NCBI RefSeq assembly: GCF_022761035.1
Contig: NZ_JAKWJP010000003.1
Span: forward strand, 186,001-250,000
Direction: 5' to 3'
DNA: 64,000 bases
Origin: Microbacterium sp. SS28
Lineage (GTDB): Bacteria; Actinomycetota; Actinomycetes; Actinomycetales; Microbacteriaceae
Positions 17,248-25,339 of the stretch are shown here, piece after piece. Made by a program: the position numbers and the translations under genes. Positions within the stretch are counted from its first letter, which is position 1. Each line of letters begins with the position of its first letter. The notes beneath the pieces were generated by a model. The model was not told the DNA's origin. It saw only the letters and a list, made by a program, of their open reading frames with translations, and did no database searches.

Positions 17248-19488
17248 ATGGGCGAGACGCCCTCAGCCGCCCGGTTCATCGCACCCCAGCACCCGACCGA
17301 GGCCGCGCCTCTCCTGCGGCGCGAGTTCGCGCTCGAGGGGGGCCATGGCGACGTCGTGAACGCGACCCTGCGCACGTCGGCGCTGGGCGTCGTCGAGGCG
17401 TGGGTCAACGGCATCCCCTCCTCCGACGAGCTGCTCGCGCCGGGGTGGACGAGCTACGAATGGCGCGTGCGCCTGATCGAGCACGACGTCACGCTCGCGG
17501 TCGCGGAGCAGACGGTCCTCGCACTGCGGCTCGGAAACGGCTGGTACCGCGGCTGGCTCGGCTTCACGGGGCAGCGCGCGGTCTACGGCGACGAGCGCGC
17601 CGGGTACGCCGAGCTCGAGATCCGCTTCGCCGACGGCCACGTGCAGCGCGTCGTGACCGACGAGGTATGGCGCGCGGGGACGGGCGAGGTCCTCGCGGAC
17701 GACCTCTACAACGGCGAGACGATCGACGCGCGTCTCGGCGACACCGCGTGGCGGCATCCGGGATTCGATGACTCCGCATGGGATGCCGTCAGCGCGGTCG
17801 ATTTCGACGCGAGCGCCCTCGTCTCCCGCACATCGCCGCCCGTCCGCCGGCTGGGCGAACGCGCCGCCGAGCGCGTCTGGACCTCGCCGTCGGGCAAGAC
17901 GCTCGTCGACTTCGGCCAGAACCTCGTGGGCTTCGTCCGCGTGCGGGTGTCGGGGCCGGCCGGCACCGAGATCGTCCTGCGCCATGCCGAAGTGCTCGAG
18001 GGCGACGAGCTCGGCACGCGCCCGCTGCGCCGCGCCGAGGCGACCGACCGCTTCATCCTGAGCGGCGGCGACGACGTGTTCGAGCCGACGCTCACCTTCC
18101 ACGGCTTCCAGTACGCCGAGGTCACGGGCTGGCCCGGCGAGCTCGACCCCGGGGCGCTCACGGCGATCGTCGTCGGCTCCGACATGCCGGCCACCGGCAC
18201 GTTCGCGTGCTCCGACCCCCTGCTGAACCAGCTGCACAGCAACGTGGTGTGGGGCATGAAGGGCAACTTCCTGAGCGTGCCGACGGACTGCCCGCAGCGC
18301 GACGAGCGGCTCGGCTGGACGGGGGACCTCGCCGTCTTCGCGCCGACGGCGGCGTTCCTCGGCGACGTCGAGTCCTTCCTCGCGGACTGGCTCGTCGACG
18401 CCGAGCTCGAGCGCCGGGCGACGCCCGAGCAGACCGTGCCCGTCGTGGTGCCGAACGTCATGAAGCACCTTGAGACGGGCTTCCCCGAGCCGGGCGCGAC
18501 CGCGGTGTGGGGCGATGCCGCGGTCTGGGTGCCGTGGGCGCTGTGGACCGCCTACGGAGACGAGCAGACGCTTCGCAACGCGTACCCGCTCATGACGGCG
18601 CACCTGCGCAGCGTCGCCGACGTCCTCGCCCACGACGGCGCGTGGGACACGGGCTTCCAGTTCGGCGACTGGCTCGACCCCGACGCGCCCGCCGACGACC
18701 CCGGCAAGTCGAAGGCGCCGGCCGCCGTCGTCGCCACCGCGAGCGCCTACCGCACCGCGGCGTTCATGGCCGAGGCCGCTGAGGTGCTCGGGGAGGAGTC
18801 CGATGCCGCCGAGTTCCGTGTGCTGCGCGACCGCATCGGAGCGGGCTTCCGCGTGCGGTATGTGCGCGACGGCCGCATCGAGAGCGACAGCACGACGGCC
18901 TATGCGCTCGCGATCGTCTTCGGCATCCTCGACGAGGCCGACCTCTCGCGCGCGGGCACTCGCCTCGCGGAGCTCGTCCGCGCGTCGGGACACCGCATCA
19001 GCACGGGGTTCGCGGGCACGCCGTTCATCCTCGACGCGCTGACGTCGACGGGCCACCTCGGCGACGCGTACGCCCTGCTGCTGCAGCGCGAGATCCCGTC
19101 GTGGCTGTACCCCGTCACGATGGGCGCGACGACGATCTGGGAGCGCTGGGACTCGCTGCTGCCCGACGGCAGCGTCAATCCGGGCGAGATGACGTCGTTC
19201 AACCACTACGCCTTCGGCGCCGTCGCGGACTGGATGCACCGCTCGGTCGCGGGGCTCGCGCCGCTCGAACCGGGCTACCGCCGCATCCTCGTGGCACCGC
19301 AGCCCGGCGGCGGACTCACGTGGGCCGAGGCGAGCCTCGAGACGCCGCACGGTGCGGCCGCCGTCCGCTGGGACCTCGACGGGGCCGACCTCCGAGTCGA
19401 GGTCACGGTGCCCGAGGGTGCCGAGGCCGTGCTCCGGCTCCCCGGTCGTGCCGACGAGAACCTCGGCTCCGGCATCCACACCCGATGA
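17248..19488 (+). CDS. Glycoside hydrolase family 78 (alpha-L-rhamnosidase)
   Basis: 746 residues, no signal peptide, so substrate must be imported. The N-terminal beta-sandwich modules are typical of bacterial rhamnosidases: GVVEAWVNG, WTSYEWRVRLIE, LRLGNGWYRGWLGF. The (alpha/alpha)6 catalytic domain carries DCPQRDERLGWTGD (about 346-359), which holds the general-acid carboxylate, and later YPVTMGATTIWERWDSLLPD and MTSFNHYAFGAVADWM. AGGAG precedes the ATG at 17248. It belongs to the cupin operon. Removing rhamnose from rutin-, naringin- or hesperidin-type glycosides would feed the GH1 and cupin enzymes. Length is shorter than the 900-1000 residues of many GH78 enzymes, because the extra N-terminal domain is reduced. 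Confidence 0.92.
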   Translation: MGETPSAARFIAPQHPTEAAPLLRREFALEGGHGDVVNATLRTSALGVVEAWVNGIPSSDELLAPGWTSYEWRVRLIEHDVTLAVAEQTVLALRLGNGWYRGWLGFTGQRAVYGDERAGYAELEIRFADGHVQRVVTDEVWRAGTGEVLADDLYNGETIDARLGDTAWRHPGFDDSAWDAVSAVDFDASALVSRTSPPVRRLGERAAERVWTSPSGKTLVDFGQNLVGFVRVRVSGPAGTEIVLRHAEVLEGDELGTRPLRRAEATDRFILSGGDDVFEPTLTFHGFQYAEVTGWPGELDPGALTAIVVGSDMPATGTFACSDPLLNQLHSNVVWGMKGNFLSVPTDCPQRDERLGWTGDLAVFAPTAAFLGDVESFLADWLVDAELERRATPEQTVPVVVPNVMKHLETGFPEPGATAVWGDAAVWVPWALWTAYGDEQTLRNAYPLMTAHLRSVADVLAHDGAWDTGFQFGDWLDPDAPADDPGKSKAPAAVVATASAYRTAAFMAEAAEVLGEESDAAEFRVLRDRIGAGFRVRYVRDGRIESDSTTAYALAIVFGILDEADLSRAGTRLAELVRASGHRISTGFAGTPFILDALTSTGHLGDAYALLLQREIPSWLYPVTMGATTIWERWDSLLPDGSVNPGEMTSFNHYAFGAVADWMHRSVAGLAPLEPGYRRILVAPQPGGGLTWAEASLETPHGAAAVRWDLDGADLRVEVTVPEGAEAVLRLPGRADENLGSGIHTR

Positions 19489-19501
19489 GAGGAAGAGACG
19501 A

Positions 19502-20395
19502 ATGACGCAGACTCACGATGTCGCCCTGGCGGGCGGAGGCCACGACTTCCGCGTGCGCGTGTATCCGGCGGCCGAGCCGAACGGCTCGATGCTCGTCTGG
19601 CTGCACGGCGGCGCGTTCATGTTCGGCACGCTCGACATGCCCGAAGCCGACCAGGTGGGTCAGAGGCTGAGCGCCGCAGGCATCACCGTCGTGTCGGTGG
19701 ACTACACGCTCGCGCCGCTGGACGCGCTCGAGTCGCTCGGTCCGCCGCCCGACCAGGCCGAGGGCTTCCCTTCGCCGGAGCAGCTCCGCGCCGAGGCGGC
19801 GAGCGCGGGCCCGCGGGCGCGATTCCCCGTCGCATCGCTGCAGATCGTCGCCGCGTTCGACTGGGCCGTCGACAACGCCGACCGGTACGGCGCCGACCCC
19901 GGGCGGGTGGCGCTCGGCGGGGCGAGCGCCGGGGGGAACCTCTCGTCCGGTGCGGCGCTGCGCCTCCGCGATCGCGGGACGACGGCGCCGGTGCTGCTGG
20001 CACTGGTCTACCCCTCGCTGCACGACGGGATCCTGCAGCCGAACGCCGAGCTGGCTCGACTGCTCGAGGATGTTCCCCTGTCCCGGATCTTCACGTCCGA
20101 GACGCGGGACGCGATCAACCGCAACTACCTGCCCGATGCCGAGGACGACCCCTCCGGGTACGCATTCCCCGGCGGCCGCGACCTCGCGGGGCTCCCGCCG
20201 GTGCTCATGGTCAACGCCGAGCTCGACAGTCTGCGCGCCTCCGGTGAAGCCTTCGCCGCCGAACTCGCATCCTCGAGCGTCGATGTGCGGGTGTTGAGGG
20301 CGCGCGAGGCCATGCACGGCTATCTCAACGAGATCGGACACCCGGCCGCGGAGCTCACACTGGAGCTCCTGACCGATGCCGTCGCCCGCGCGTAG
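19502..20395 (+). CDS. Alpha/beta hydrolase-3 family esterase (HSL type)
   Basis: 297 residues from the ATG at 19502, which follows GAGGAAGAG. The hormone-sensitive-lipase hallmarks are HGGAF (oxyanion hole), VVSVDYTLAP, the GGASAGG nucleophile elbow, an Asp near NAELDSLRASG and a His in REAMHGYL. It is last in the cupin-hydrolase-rhamnosidase operon and ends 10 bp from the convergent IclR gene. Two different esterases in one short operon suggest ester-bearing substrates, such as acylated glycosides or the quercetinase depside. Specificity cannot be read. Confidence 0.88.
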   Translation: MTQTHDVALAGGGHDFRVRVYPAAEPNGSMLVWLHGGAFMFGTLDMPEADQVGQRLSAAGITVVSVDYTLAPLDALESLGPPPDQAEGFPSPEQLRAEAASAGPRARFPVASLQIVAAFDWAVDNADRYGADPGRVALGGASAGGNLSSGAALRLRDRGTTAPVLLALVYPSLHDGILQPNAELARLLEDVPLSRIFTSETRDAINRNYLPDAEDDPSGYAFPGGRDLAGLPPVLMVNAELDSLRASGEAFAAELASSSVDVRVLRAREAMHGYLNEIGHPAAELTLELLTDAVARA

Positions 20396-20405
20396 GGGGG
20401 TGGCG

Positions 20406-21212
20406 TCAGGCGGCGCGGAGCCGCCGCGAGATGTCGTCGGCCGTCGCGCGCAGGCGATCGAGGATCGGCCCGCGCAGCGACGCGAGGTCGTGCCGCTGCG
20501 TCGAGACGGCGATGTTGATCGCGGCGGCGGGCTTCGTCTCGCGCCCGAACACGGGCACCGACACCGACCGCAGGCCCGCCGCGACCTCCTGGTCCTGGAG
20601 CGAGTAGCCCTGTTCGCGGATGACGGCGAGCCTTTCGCGCAGCTCGTCGAGCGAGCGGGCGGCGTTGGGGCCGGCATCCGCTCCGAAATCATGCGTCGCA
20701 AGGGTCGCCGCGAGCTCCGCGTCGCTCAGATAGGCCAGCAGCAGCTTGCCCATCGACGTGTACGCGGCGGGCAGCGTCGACCCGACCTGGATGTTGGCGG
20801 TCACGAGGTCGGAGTTGCGCAGGCGCGCGAGGTAGAGCACCTGGTCGCCGACGAGGACGCCGAGGTTGACCGTCTCGCCGGACCGCTCGGCGAGGTGCCG
20901 CAGAGGCTGTTCGCTGAGCTGCACGAGGCTCGATCCGCGCAGCGCGGCCGACCCGAGCAGCAGGACGGCGACGCCGGGGCGGATGCCGCCGTCGGGCAGC
21001 CGCTCGAGGTACCCGCCCTCTTCGAGGGTCGCGACGACGCGGAACGCCGTCGGCATCGGGATGCCGGTGCGCTCGCTGATCTCGCGCAGCTTGAGCGAGG
21101 TCACGGACTCGTCGAAGAGCCGCAGGACGTCGAGTCCCTTCGCGAGCGCCTCGATGCGATAGCGGCTCGGCGTCTTCTCGGCCGCCTCGGTGTCGGGCTC
21201 GTCAGCTTTCAT
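20406..21212 (-). CDS. IclR-family transcriptional regulator
   Basis: 268 residues. The winged helix is clear: SRYRIEALAKGLDVLRLFDE, LREISERTGIPMPTAFRVVA. The IclR effector domain follows (LGVLVGDQVLYLARLRNSDL, YTSMGKLLLAYLSDAELAA, GYSLQDQEVAAGLRSVSVPV). It lies downstream of the carboxymuconolactone-decarboxylase-like gene on the same strand, 39 bp apart. TTCATCGTGTGAA spans its start codon (21208-21220). Three similar boxes fill the divergent promoter at 21818-21882 and one precedes GH1. It is therefore the likely regulator of the SDR/FAH operon and of GH1. Confidence 0.93.
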   Translation of the reverse strand: MKADEPDTEAAEKTPSRYRIEALAKGLDVLRLFDESVTSLKLREISERTGIPMPTAFRVVATLEEGGYLERLPDGGIRPGVAVLLLGSAALRGSSLVQLSEQPLRHLAERSGETVNLGVLVGDQVLYLARLRNSDLVTANIQVGSTLPAAYTSMGKLLLAYLSDAELAATLATHDFGADAGPNAARSLDELRERLAVIREQGYSLQDQEVAAGLRSVSVPVFGRETKPAAAINIAVSTQRHDLASLRGPILDRLRATADDISRRLRAA

Positions 21213-21220
21213 CGTGTGAA
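21208..21220. promoter_or_regulatory. Putative IclR box over the IclR start codon
   Basis: TTCATCGTGTGAA (TTTCACACGATGAAA on the coding strand) fits TTCA-N5-YGAA and includes the ATG at 21212. A bound repressor here would act as a roadblock inside the operon. Confidence 0.45.
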
Positions 21221-21251
21221 ACCGTATCTTCCGCTGTGGAGCCGTGCAATC

Positions 21252-21809
21252 TCACGGCGCGACCCGGAAGACGCGCAGCTGCAGCGCGAGGGTCGCGTAG
21301 TAGCCGACGAGCGTCGTGAGCTCGAAGATCACCTCGGGGCCGAGGGCGACGGATGCCGCGTCCCACAGTCCGTCGTCGAGGTCGCCGTCGAGCAGCGCGG
21401 CCGTCACGCGGGCGACGAGACCCTCTTCGCCCGTGAATCCCGCGACCTCACCCGCGCGCAGCGCCGCGAGCTCGTCCTCGCTGAGGCCCGCGGCGGCGCC
21501 GACGGCTTCATGCGCCTCGCGCTCGAAGGCGCTGTCCCAGCGCGCCGCGACGAGCAGGATCGCGATCTCGCGCGCCCGGTCGCTCAGCGAGCCGCGATAG
21601 CGCAGGGCCGCGCCCACGTCCTGGAGTGCGCCGCCCAGCTCGGGCGCGAGCAGGAACGCGTTGAAGGGGCCGCGCAGCGAGCCGTCGGGGCGAGTGAGGG
21701 CGAAGTGCTGCGGCCCCTGTGCGCGGGGTCCGCCCGCGATGGCGTCGTACAGGTCGAACTGGGCGACCGAGAGCGCGTCGGGGGTGAGCGCAGGGATGCG
21801 GGCGGCCAT
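21252..21809 (-). CDS. Carboxymuconolactone decarboxylase (AhpD-like) family protein
   Basis: 185 residues with an AhpD-like helical fold: FNAFLLAPELGGALQDVGAA, YRGSLSDRAREIAILLVAAR, then WDSAFEREAHEAVGAAAGLS. The CxxC redox pair of true AhpD proteins is absent, so it is closer to the decarboxylase-like branch. AAGGAG precedes the ATG at 21809. It is divergent from the SDR-FAH operon and shares its promoter region. Members of this branch act in aromatic ring-cleavage routes or are of unknown function; I would not assign a reaction. Confidence 0.85.
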   Translation of the reverse strand: MAARIPALTPDALSVAQFDLYDAIAGGPRAQGPQHFALTRPDGSLRGPFNAFLLAPELGGALQDVGAALRYRGSLSDRAREIAILLVAARWDSAFEREAHEAVGAAAGLSEDELAALRAGEVAGFTGEEGLVARVTAALLDGDLDDGLWDAASVALGPEVIFELTTLVGYYATLALQLRVFRVAP

Positions 21810-21817
21810 CGGACTCC

Positions 21818-21882
21818 TTCATTTGACGAATCGCTGGGATCAGCATACATTCAATAGACGAAACTAGCTTTCATCCAATGAA
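21818..21882. promoter_or_regulatory. Three putative IclR boxes in a divergent promoter
   Basis: TTCATTTGACGAA (21818-21830), TTCAATAGACGAA (21850-21862) and TTCATCCAATGAA (21870-21882) share TTCA-N5-YGAA. They lie between the carboxymuconolactone-decarboxylase-like gene and the first SDR, covering both promoters. Confidence 0.65.
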
Positions 21883-21901
21883 CTGACTCGAGAGAAGTGT
21901 C

Positions 21902-22684
21902 ATGGCAGACACCCTTCACCGCACGAGCGCCGACTGGCTCGGACTCACGGGAGCACGCGTGCTCGTCGCGGGCGCCGGCGGCATCGGCGGCGCGTGCGCC
22001 CTCGCCTATGCGGAGGCCGGAGCATCCGTCGCCGTCGTCGACCGCGACCAGCGCGCGCTCGACGCGATCGGCGCCGAGCTGTCGGCCCTGGGCGCCCGCC
22101 ATGAGCTCATCCGCGCCGACCTCACCGAGCACGGCGCGGGTGCCGAGGTCGTCGCCCAGGTCGTCGAGCGGCTCGGCGGACTCGACGTGCTGCTGCACGC
22201 CGTCGGCATCAACGACCGGCGCCCCATCCTCGACTTCACCGAGGACGAGTGGGACCACATCCTGCAGGTCAACCTCTCGTCGCTCTTCGGGCTCGCGCAG
22301 GCCGCGGGCCGCCACATGGTCGCGCAGGGCCACGGCCGCGTGCTCGCACTGTCGAGCGTCTCGGGGCTGCTCGCGCACCACTCGCACGGCCCGTACGCGG
22401 CATCGAAGGGCGGCATCAACCAGCTGCTGCGCGTCATGGCGCGCGAGTGGGCGGTCTCGGGGGTCACGGTCAACGCGCTCGCGCCCGGCTACATCGAGAC
22501 GCCCCTCACGGCGGGCGAGCTCGCCAAGCCCGGCAAGCGAAAGGACCTCGAGAGCCTCGTCCCCGCGGGCCGGCTCGGCACGCCCGACGAGCTCACCGGC
22601 CCCGCACTGTTCCTGTCGTCGCGTCACGCCGGATTCATCACGGGCCACGTGATGTACATCGACGGCGGACGCACACTCGTCTGA
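21902..22684 (+). CDS. Short-chain dehydrogenase/reductase (SDR) 1
   Basis: Cytoplasmic oxidoreductase of 260 residues. The nucleotide site is AGAGGIGGACALAYAEAG, with D in VVDRDQ suggesting NAD preference. The catalytic Ser is in ALSSVSG and Tyr-Lys in GPYAASKGG, followed by LAPGYIETPLT and the C-terminal GHVMYIDGGRTLV. GAGAGAAG lies before the ATG. It leads a four-gene operon with a second SDR and two FAH hydrolases, governed by the IclR boxes. In L-rhamnose or L-fucose oxidation an SDR oxidises the sugar or its 2-keto-3-deoxy acid; this is one candidate role. Confidence 0.92.
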   Translation: MADTLHRTSADWLGLTGARVLVAGAGGIGGACALAYAEAGASVAVVDRDQRALDAIGAELSALGARHELIRADLTEHGAGAEVVAQVVERLGGLDVLLHAVGINDRRPILDFTEDEWDHILQVNLSSLFGLAQAAGRHMVAQGHGRVLALSSVSGLLAHHSHGPYAASKGGINQLLRVMAREWAVSGVTVNALAPGYIETPLTAGELAKPGKRKDLESLVPAGRLGTPDELTGPALFLSSRHAGFITGHVMYIDGGRTLV

Positions 22685-22697
22685 GGAAGGACCCACC

Positions 22698-23477
22698 ATG
22701 TCAGAGATCTACCCCCGGTTCGCCGGCAAGACCGTGCTCGTCACGGGCGCGGGAACGGGCTTCGGCGCCGAGATCGCCGTCCGCGCCGCGCAGGAGGGCG
22801 CCAAGGTCGCCATCCATTACCGCTCATCGAAGGCGGGCGCCGAGGCGACGCTGCAGCGCATCAGCGAAGCGGGCAGCGACGGCATCCTCGTGCAGGCCGA
22901 CATCGGCTCATGGGACCAGATCAAGAGGATGGCCGACGAGGTCTGGGCTGCGTTCGGCACGCTCGACGTGCTCGTCAACAACGTCGGCGACGTCTCGAGC
23001 GAGCAGATGAACTGGGACGAGCTGACGCAGGAGGCCCTCGACGCCGTCATCGACATCGACGTCAAGGGCACGCTGCTCATGACGCACGAGTTCGGCGAGC
23101 GGATGCTGCAGCAGGGCCACGGCTCGATCGTGCAGGTCGGCTCCACCGTCATCGTGCGCGGCTCGGCACGCGCGCCGCAGTACGCGGCGGCGAAGTACGC
23201 GATCCTCGGCATCACGAAGTCCTATGCCAAGGCCTTCGCCCCCGCCGTGCGCGTCAACACCTTCGCCCCCGGGTTCATGGAGACCGAGCGGCTCCTGGGC
23301 CGCGAGGACTGGAAGAACGGGCGCCGCGAGGTGCTGCTCGCGCAGACGCCCATGGGCGTCATCCCGCCGCCCGAGTTCGTCGCGGGGGCGTGCCTGTGGC
23401 TCGCGACCGACGAAGCAGCCCATCTGACCGGCGGCTACATGCTCGCCGACGGCGGATTCAACATGGTAGGAGCCTGA
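22698..23477 (+). CDS. Short-chain dehydrogenase/reductase (SDR) 2
   Basis: 259 residues. Cofactor motif TGAGTGFGAEIAVRAA; HYRSSKAGAE after beta-2 has Arg-Ser where NADP-binding enzymes carry basic residues. Then NNVGD, catalytic Ser in QVGSTV and Tyr-x3-Lys in PQYAAAKYAI. FAPGFMETERLLGREDWKNG forms the substrate loop and GYMLADGGFNMV the end. GGAAGG precedes the ATG. Compared with SDR 1 it differs in cofactor loop and substrate loop, so the two likely catalyse separate steps. It ends one base before the FAH gene. Confidence 0.9.
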   Translation: MSEIYPRFAGKTVLVTGAGTGFGAEIAVRAAQEGAKVAIHYRSSKAGAEATLQRISEAGSDGILVQADIGSWDQIKRMADEVWAAFGTLDVLVNNVGDVSSEQMNWDELTQEALDAVIDIDVKGTLLMTHEFGERMLQQGHGSIVQVGSTVIVRGSARAPQYAAAKYAILGITKSYAKAFAPAVRVNTFAPGFMETERLLGREDWKNGRREVLLAQTPMGVIPPPEFVAGACLWLATDEAAHLTGGYMLADGGFNMVGA

Positions 23478-23478
23478 A

Positions 23479-24354
23479 ATGAAACTGATCACCTTCGACG
23501 GCGGCCGCGTGGGCCGACTCGAGCTCGAGGAGGGCGTCGTCATCGAACTCGACGTGCCCTCGACCCGCGAGTGGTTCGAGCGCGGCGGCGACGTCCGCGA
23601 GACGGGCGAGCGCCTCGCGTACGCCGACGTCACTCTCGAGGCGCCCATCCGCCCCAAGAAGTTCTTCCACACGGCGGGCAACTTCGCCGACCACCACAAC
23701 GAGCTCGAGGCGGTCAACTGGTCGCACCCCGTGCACAAGGGCATCGTGTTCTTCCAGAACGTCGACGCGATCATCGGGCCGGACGACGACATCGTCTACC
23801 CGGATCACCTCACGCGAGAGATGGACTACGAGCTCGAGCTCGCGATCGTCATCGGCAAGTCGGGCAAGTTCTTCGGCCCCGACGAGGCGGACGACTACAT
23901 CGCGGGCTTCACGGTCTTCAACGACATCTCGGCGCGCGACATCCAGCGCAAGGAGATGGAGTCGGGCGTCTTCTCGTTCTCGAAGGCGATCGACACGTTC
24001 TGCCCCATCGGCCCGTGGATCGTGACGCGCGACGAGGTGCCCGACATGCACGAGCTGCCGATGCAGCTGCGCGTCAACGGCGAAGTGCGCCAGCAGGGCA
24101 ACACGAACCAGACGCGCATCAAGTTCCCGCACCTCGTCGCCTACCACTCGCCCCAGACCTACAGCGCGGGCGACCTCATCACGACCGGCACGATCTCGGG
24201 CGTCGCGGCGATCCAGCCGAACCCGTTCGACTTCTACCTCAAGCCGGGCGACCAGATCGAGGCCGAGATCACGGGCATCGGCACGCTCCGCAACCGCGTC
24301 ATCTCGTGGGAGGACCGCTACGGCGAGCCCGCCCCGCAGCGGGTCGACTGGTGA
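23479..24354 (+). CDS. Fumarylacetoacetate hydrolase (FAH) family protein 1
   Basis: 291 residues with the FAH C-terminal fold. The metal site is built from Glu residues in MDYELELAIVIGKSG and Asp in FNDISARDIQ, as in other family members. DLITTGTISGVAAIQPNPF replaces the usual GTPxGV loop, a notable difference. FAH enzymes cleave C-C bonds in beta-diketo acids, hydrate 2-keto-pentenoates or decarboxylate. It is one base after SDR 2 and overlaps the next FAH gene by GTGA. Reaction unassigned; a diketo-deoxy-sugar acid or an aromatic ring-fission product both fit the context. Confidence 0.88.
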   Translation: MKLITFDGGRVGRLELEEGVVIELDVPSTREWFERGGDVRETGERLAYADVTLEAPIRPKKFFHTAGNFADHHNELEAVNWSHPVHKGIVFFQNVDAIIGPDDDIVYPDHLTREMDYELELAIVIGKSGKFFGPDEADDYIAGFTVFNDISARDIQRKEMESGVFSFSKAIDTFCPIGPWIVTRDEVPDMHELPMQLRVNGEVRQQGNTNQTRIKFPHLVAYHSPQTYSAGDLITTGTISGVAAIQPNPFDFYLKPGDQIEAEITGIGTLRNRVISWEDRYGEPAPQRVDW

Positions 24355-25202
24355 GGATCGCCAACCTCGACGGCCGCGCCGTCCTCGTCACGGAGGGCGG
24401 CGCGGTCGACGTCGCGACGGCCTCGGACGGCCGCTTCGGCCCCGACCCCCAGGCTCTGTTCGAGGACTGGGCGGCGTTCGCGGACTGGGCGCGGACGATT
24501 CCGGATGCCTCTCCCGATGCCGCCGTCGCCTTCGACCCGTCCGACCTCGGCGCCCCCGTCCCACGCCCGCGGCAGGTGTTCGCGATCGGGCTCAACTACG
24601 CCGAGCACGCGGCGGAGGCCGGCTACCCGCCGGACTCGATGCCCGTGACGTTCACGAAGTTCCCGTCGTCGATCGTCGGTCCCGACGCCGTCGTCGAGCT
24701 GCCCGAGGGCAACGTCGACTGGGAGGTCGAGCTCGTCGTCGTGATCGGCCGTCACGCGCACAAGGTCGACCGCGAGACCGCGTGGGACCACGTCGCGGGC
24801 CTCACGATCGGCCAGGACCTCTCGGAGCGCATCACGCAGATGCAGGGCTCGGCGCCCCAGTTCAGCCTCGGCAAGTCGTTCCCCGGGTTCGGCCCGACGG
24901 GTCCGTGGCTCGTGACCCCCGACGAGTTGGCCGACCGCGACGATCTCGCGATCGCGTGCAGCCTGTCGGGCGAGGAGGTTCAGTCCTCGCGCACGTCGAT
25001 GATGCTCTACGACGTGCCCGAGCTGCTCGTGCGCCTTTCGGCCGTCTGCCCCCTGCTGCCCGGCGACATCATCTTCTCGGGCACCCCGTCGGGCATCGGC
25101 AACCGCCGCACGCCGCAGCGCTTCATCGGTCCGGACGACGTGCTCGTGAGCGAGATCGAGGGCATCGGCGCGCTGACCACGCGCTTCGCCGCACCGCACT
25201 GA
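24351..25202 (+). CDS. Fumarylacetoacetate hydrolase (FAH) family protein 2
   Basis: 283 residues from the GTG that overlaps the preceding stop. The core is closer to classical members: AIGLNYAEHAAEAGY, FTKFPSSIVGP, metal-site Glu residues in DWEVELVVVIG and Asp in GQDLSERITQ, then SFPGFGPTGPWLVTPDEL and IFSGTPSGIG. The pattern is shared with 2,4-diketo-3-deoxy-L-rhamnonate/fuconate hydrolases and with ureidoglycolate lyase-like proteins. It ends the IclR-controlled operon; 137 bp then separate it from the next importer. Confidence 0.9.
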   Translation: MRIANLDGRAVLVTEGGAVDVATASDGRFGPDPQALFEDWAAFADWARTIPDASPDAAVAFDPSDLGAPVPRPRQVFAIGLNYAEHAAEAGYPPDSMPVTFTKFPSSIVGPDAVVELPEGNVDWEVELVVVIGRHAHKVDRETAWDHVAGLTIGQDLSERITQMQGSAPQFSLGKSFPGFGPTGPWLVTPDELADRDDLAIACSLSGEEVQSSRTSMMLYDVPELLVRLSAVCPLLPGDIIFSGTPSGIGNRRTPQRFIGPDDVLVSEIEGIGALTTRFAAPH

Positions 25203-25302
25203 CGGCATCCGTCCCCTCGTGTGACCTCGCGTGACGGGGGATGACCACGGGTGACACACGCCCCCGCGCGCCCCCGCGCCGCCTGAAAGCCTGACGTCTC
25301 GG

Positions 25303-25316
25303 CTCTCGATCGAGAG
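25303..25316. promoter_or_regulatory. Perfect 14-bp palindrome before the second peptide-type importer
   Basis: CTCTCGATCGAGAG is a perfect palindrome 23 bp before the GTG start. It is preceded by four TGAC repeats (about 25220-25255). It may be an operator of an unlinked regulator; no regulator gene lies next to this operon. Confidence 0.45.
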
Positions 25317-25339
25317 AGCAGGAGGCGAAGGGGGCGCAC

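Noticed and set aside
17263..19479. A 738-codon minus-strand open frame
   Set aside because: Antisense shadow of the GH78 rhamnosidase; composition and lack of any recognisable motif argue against coding.
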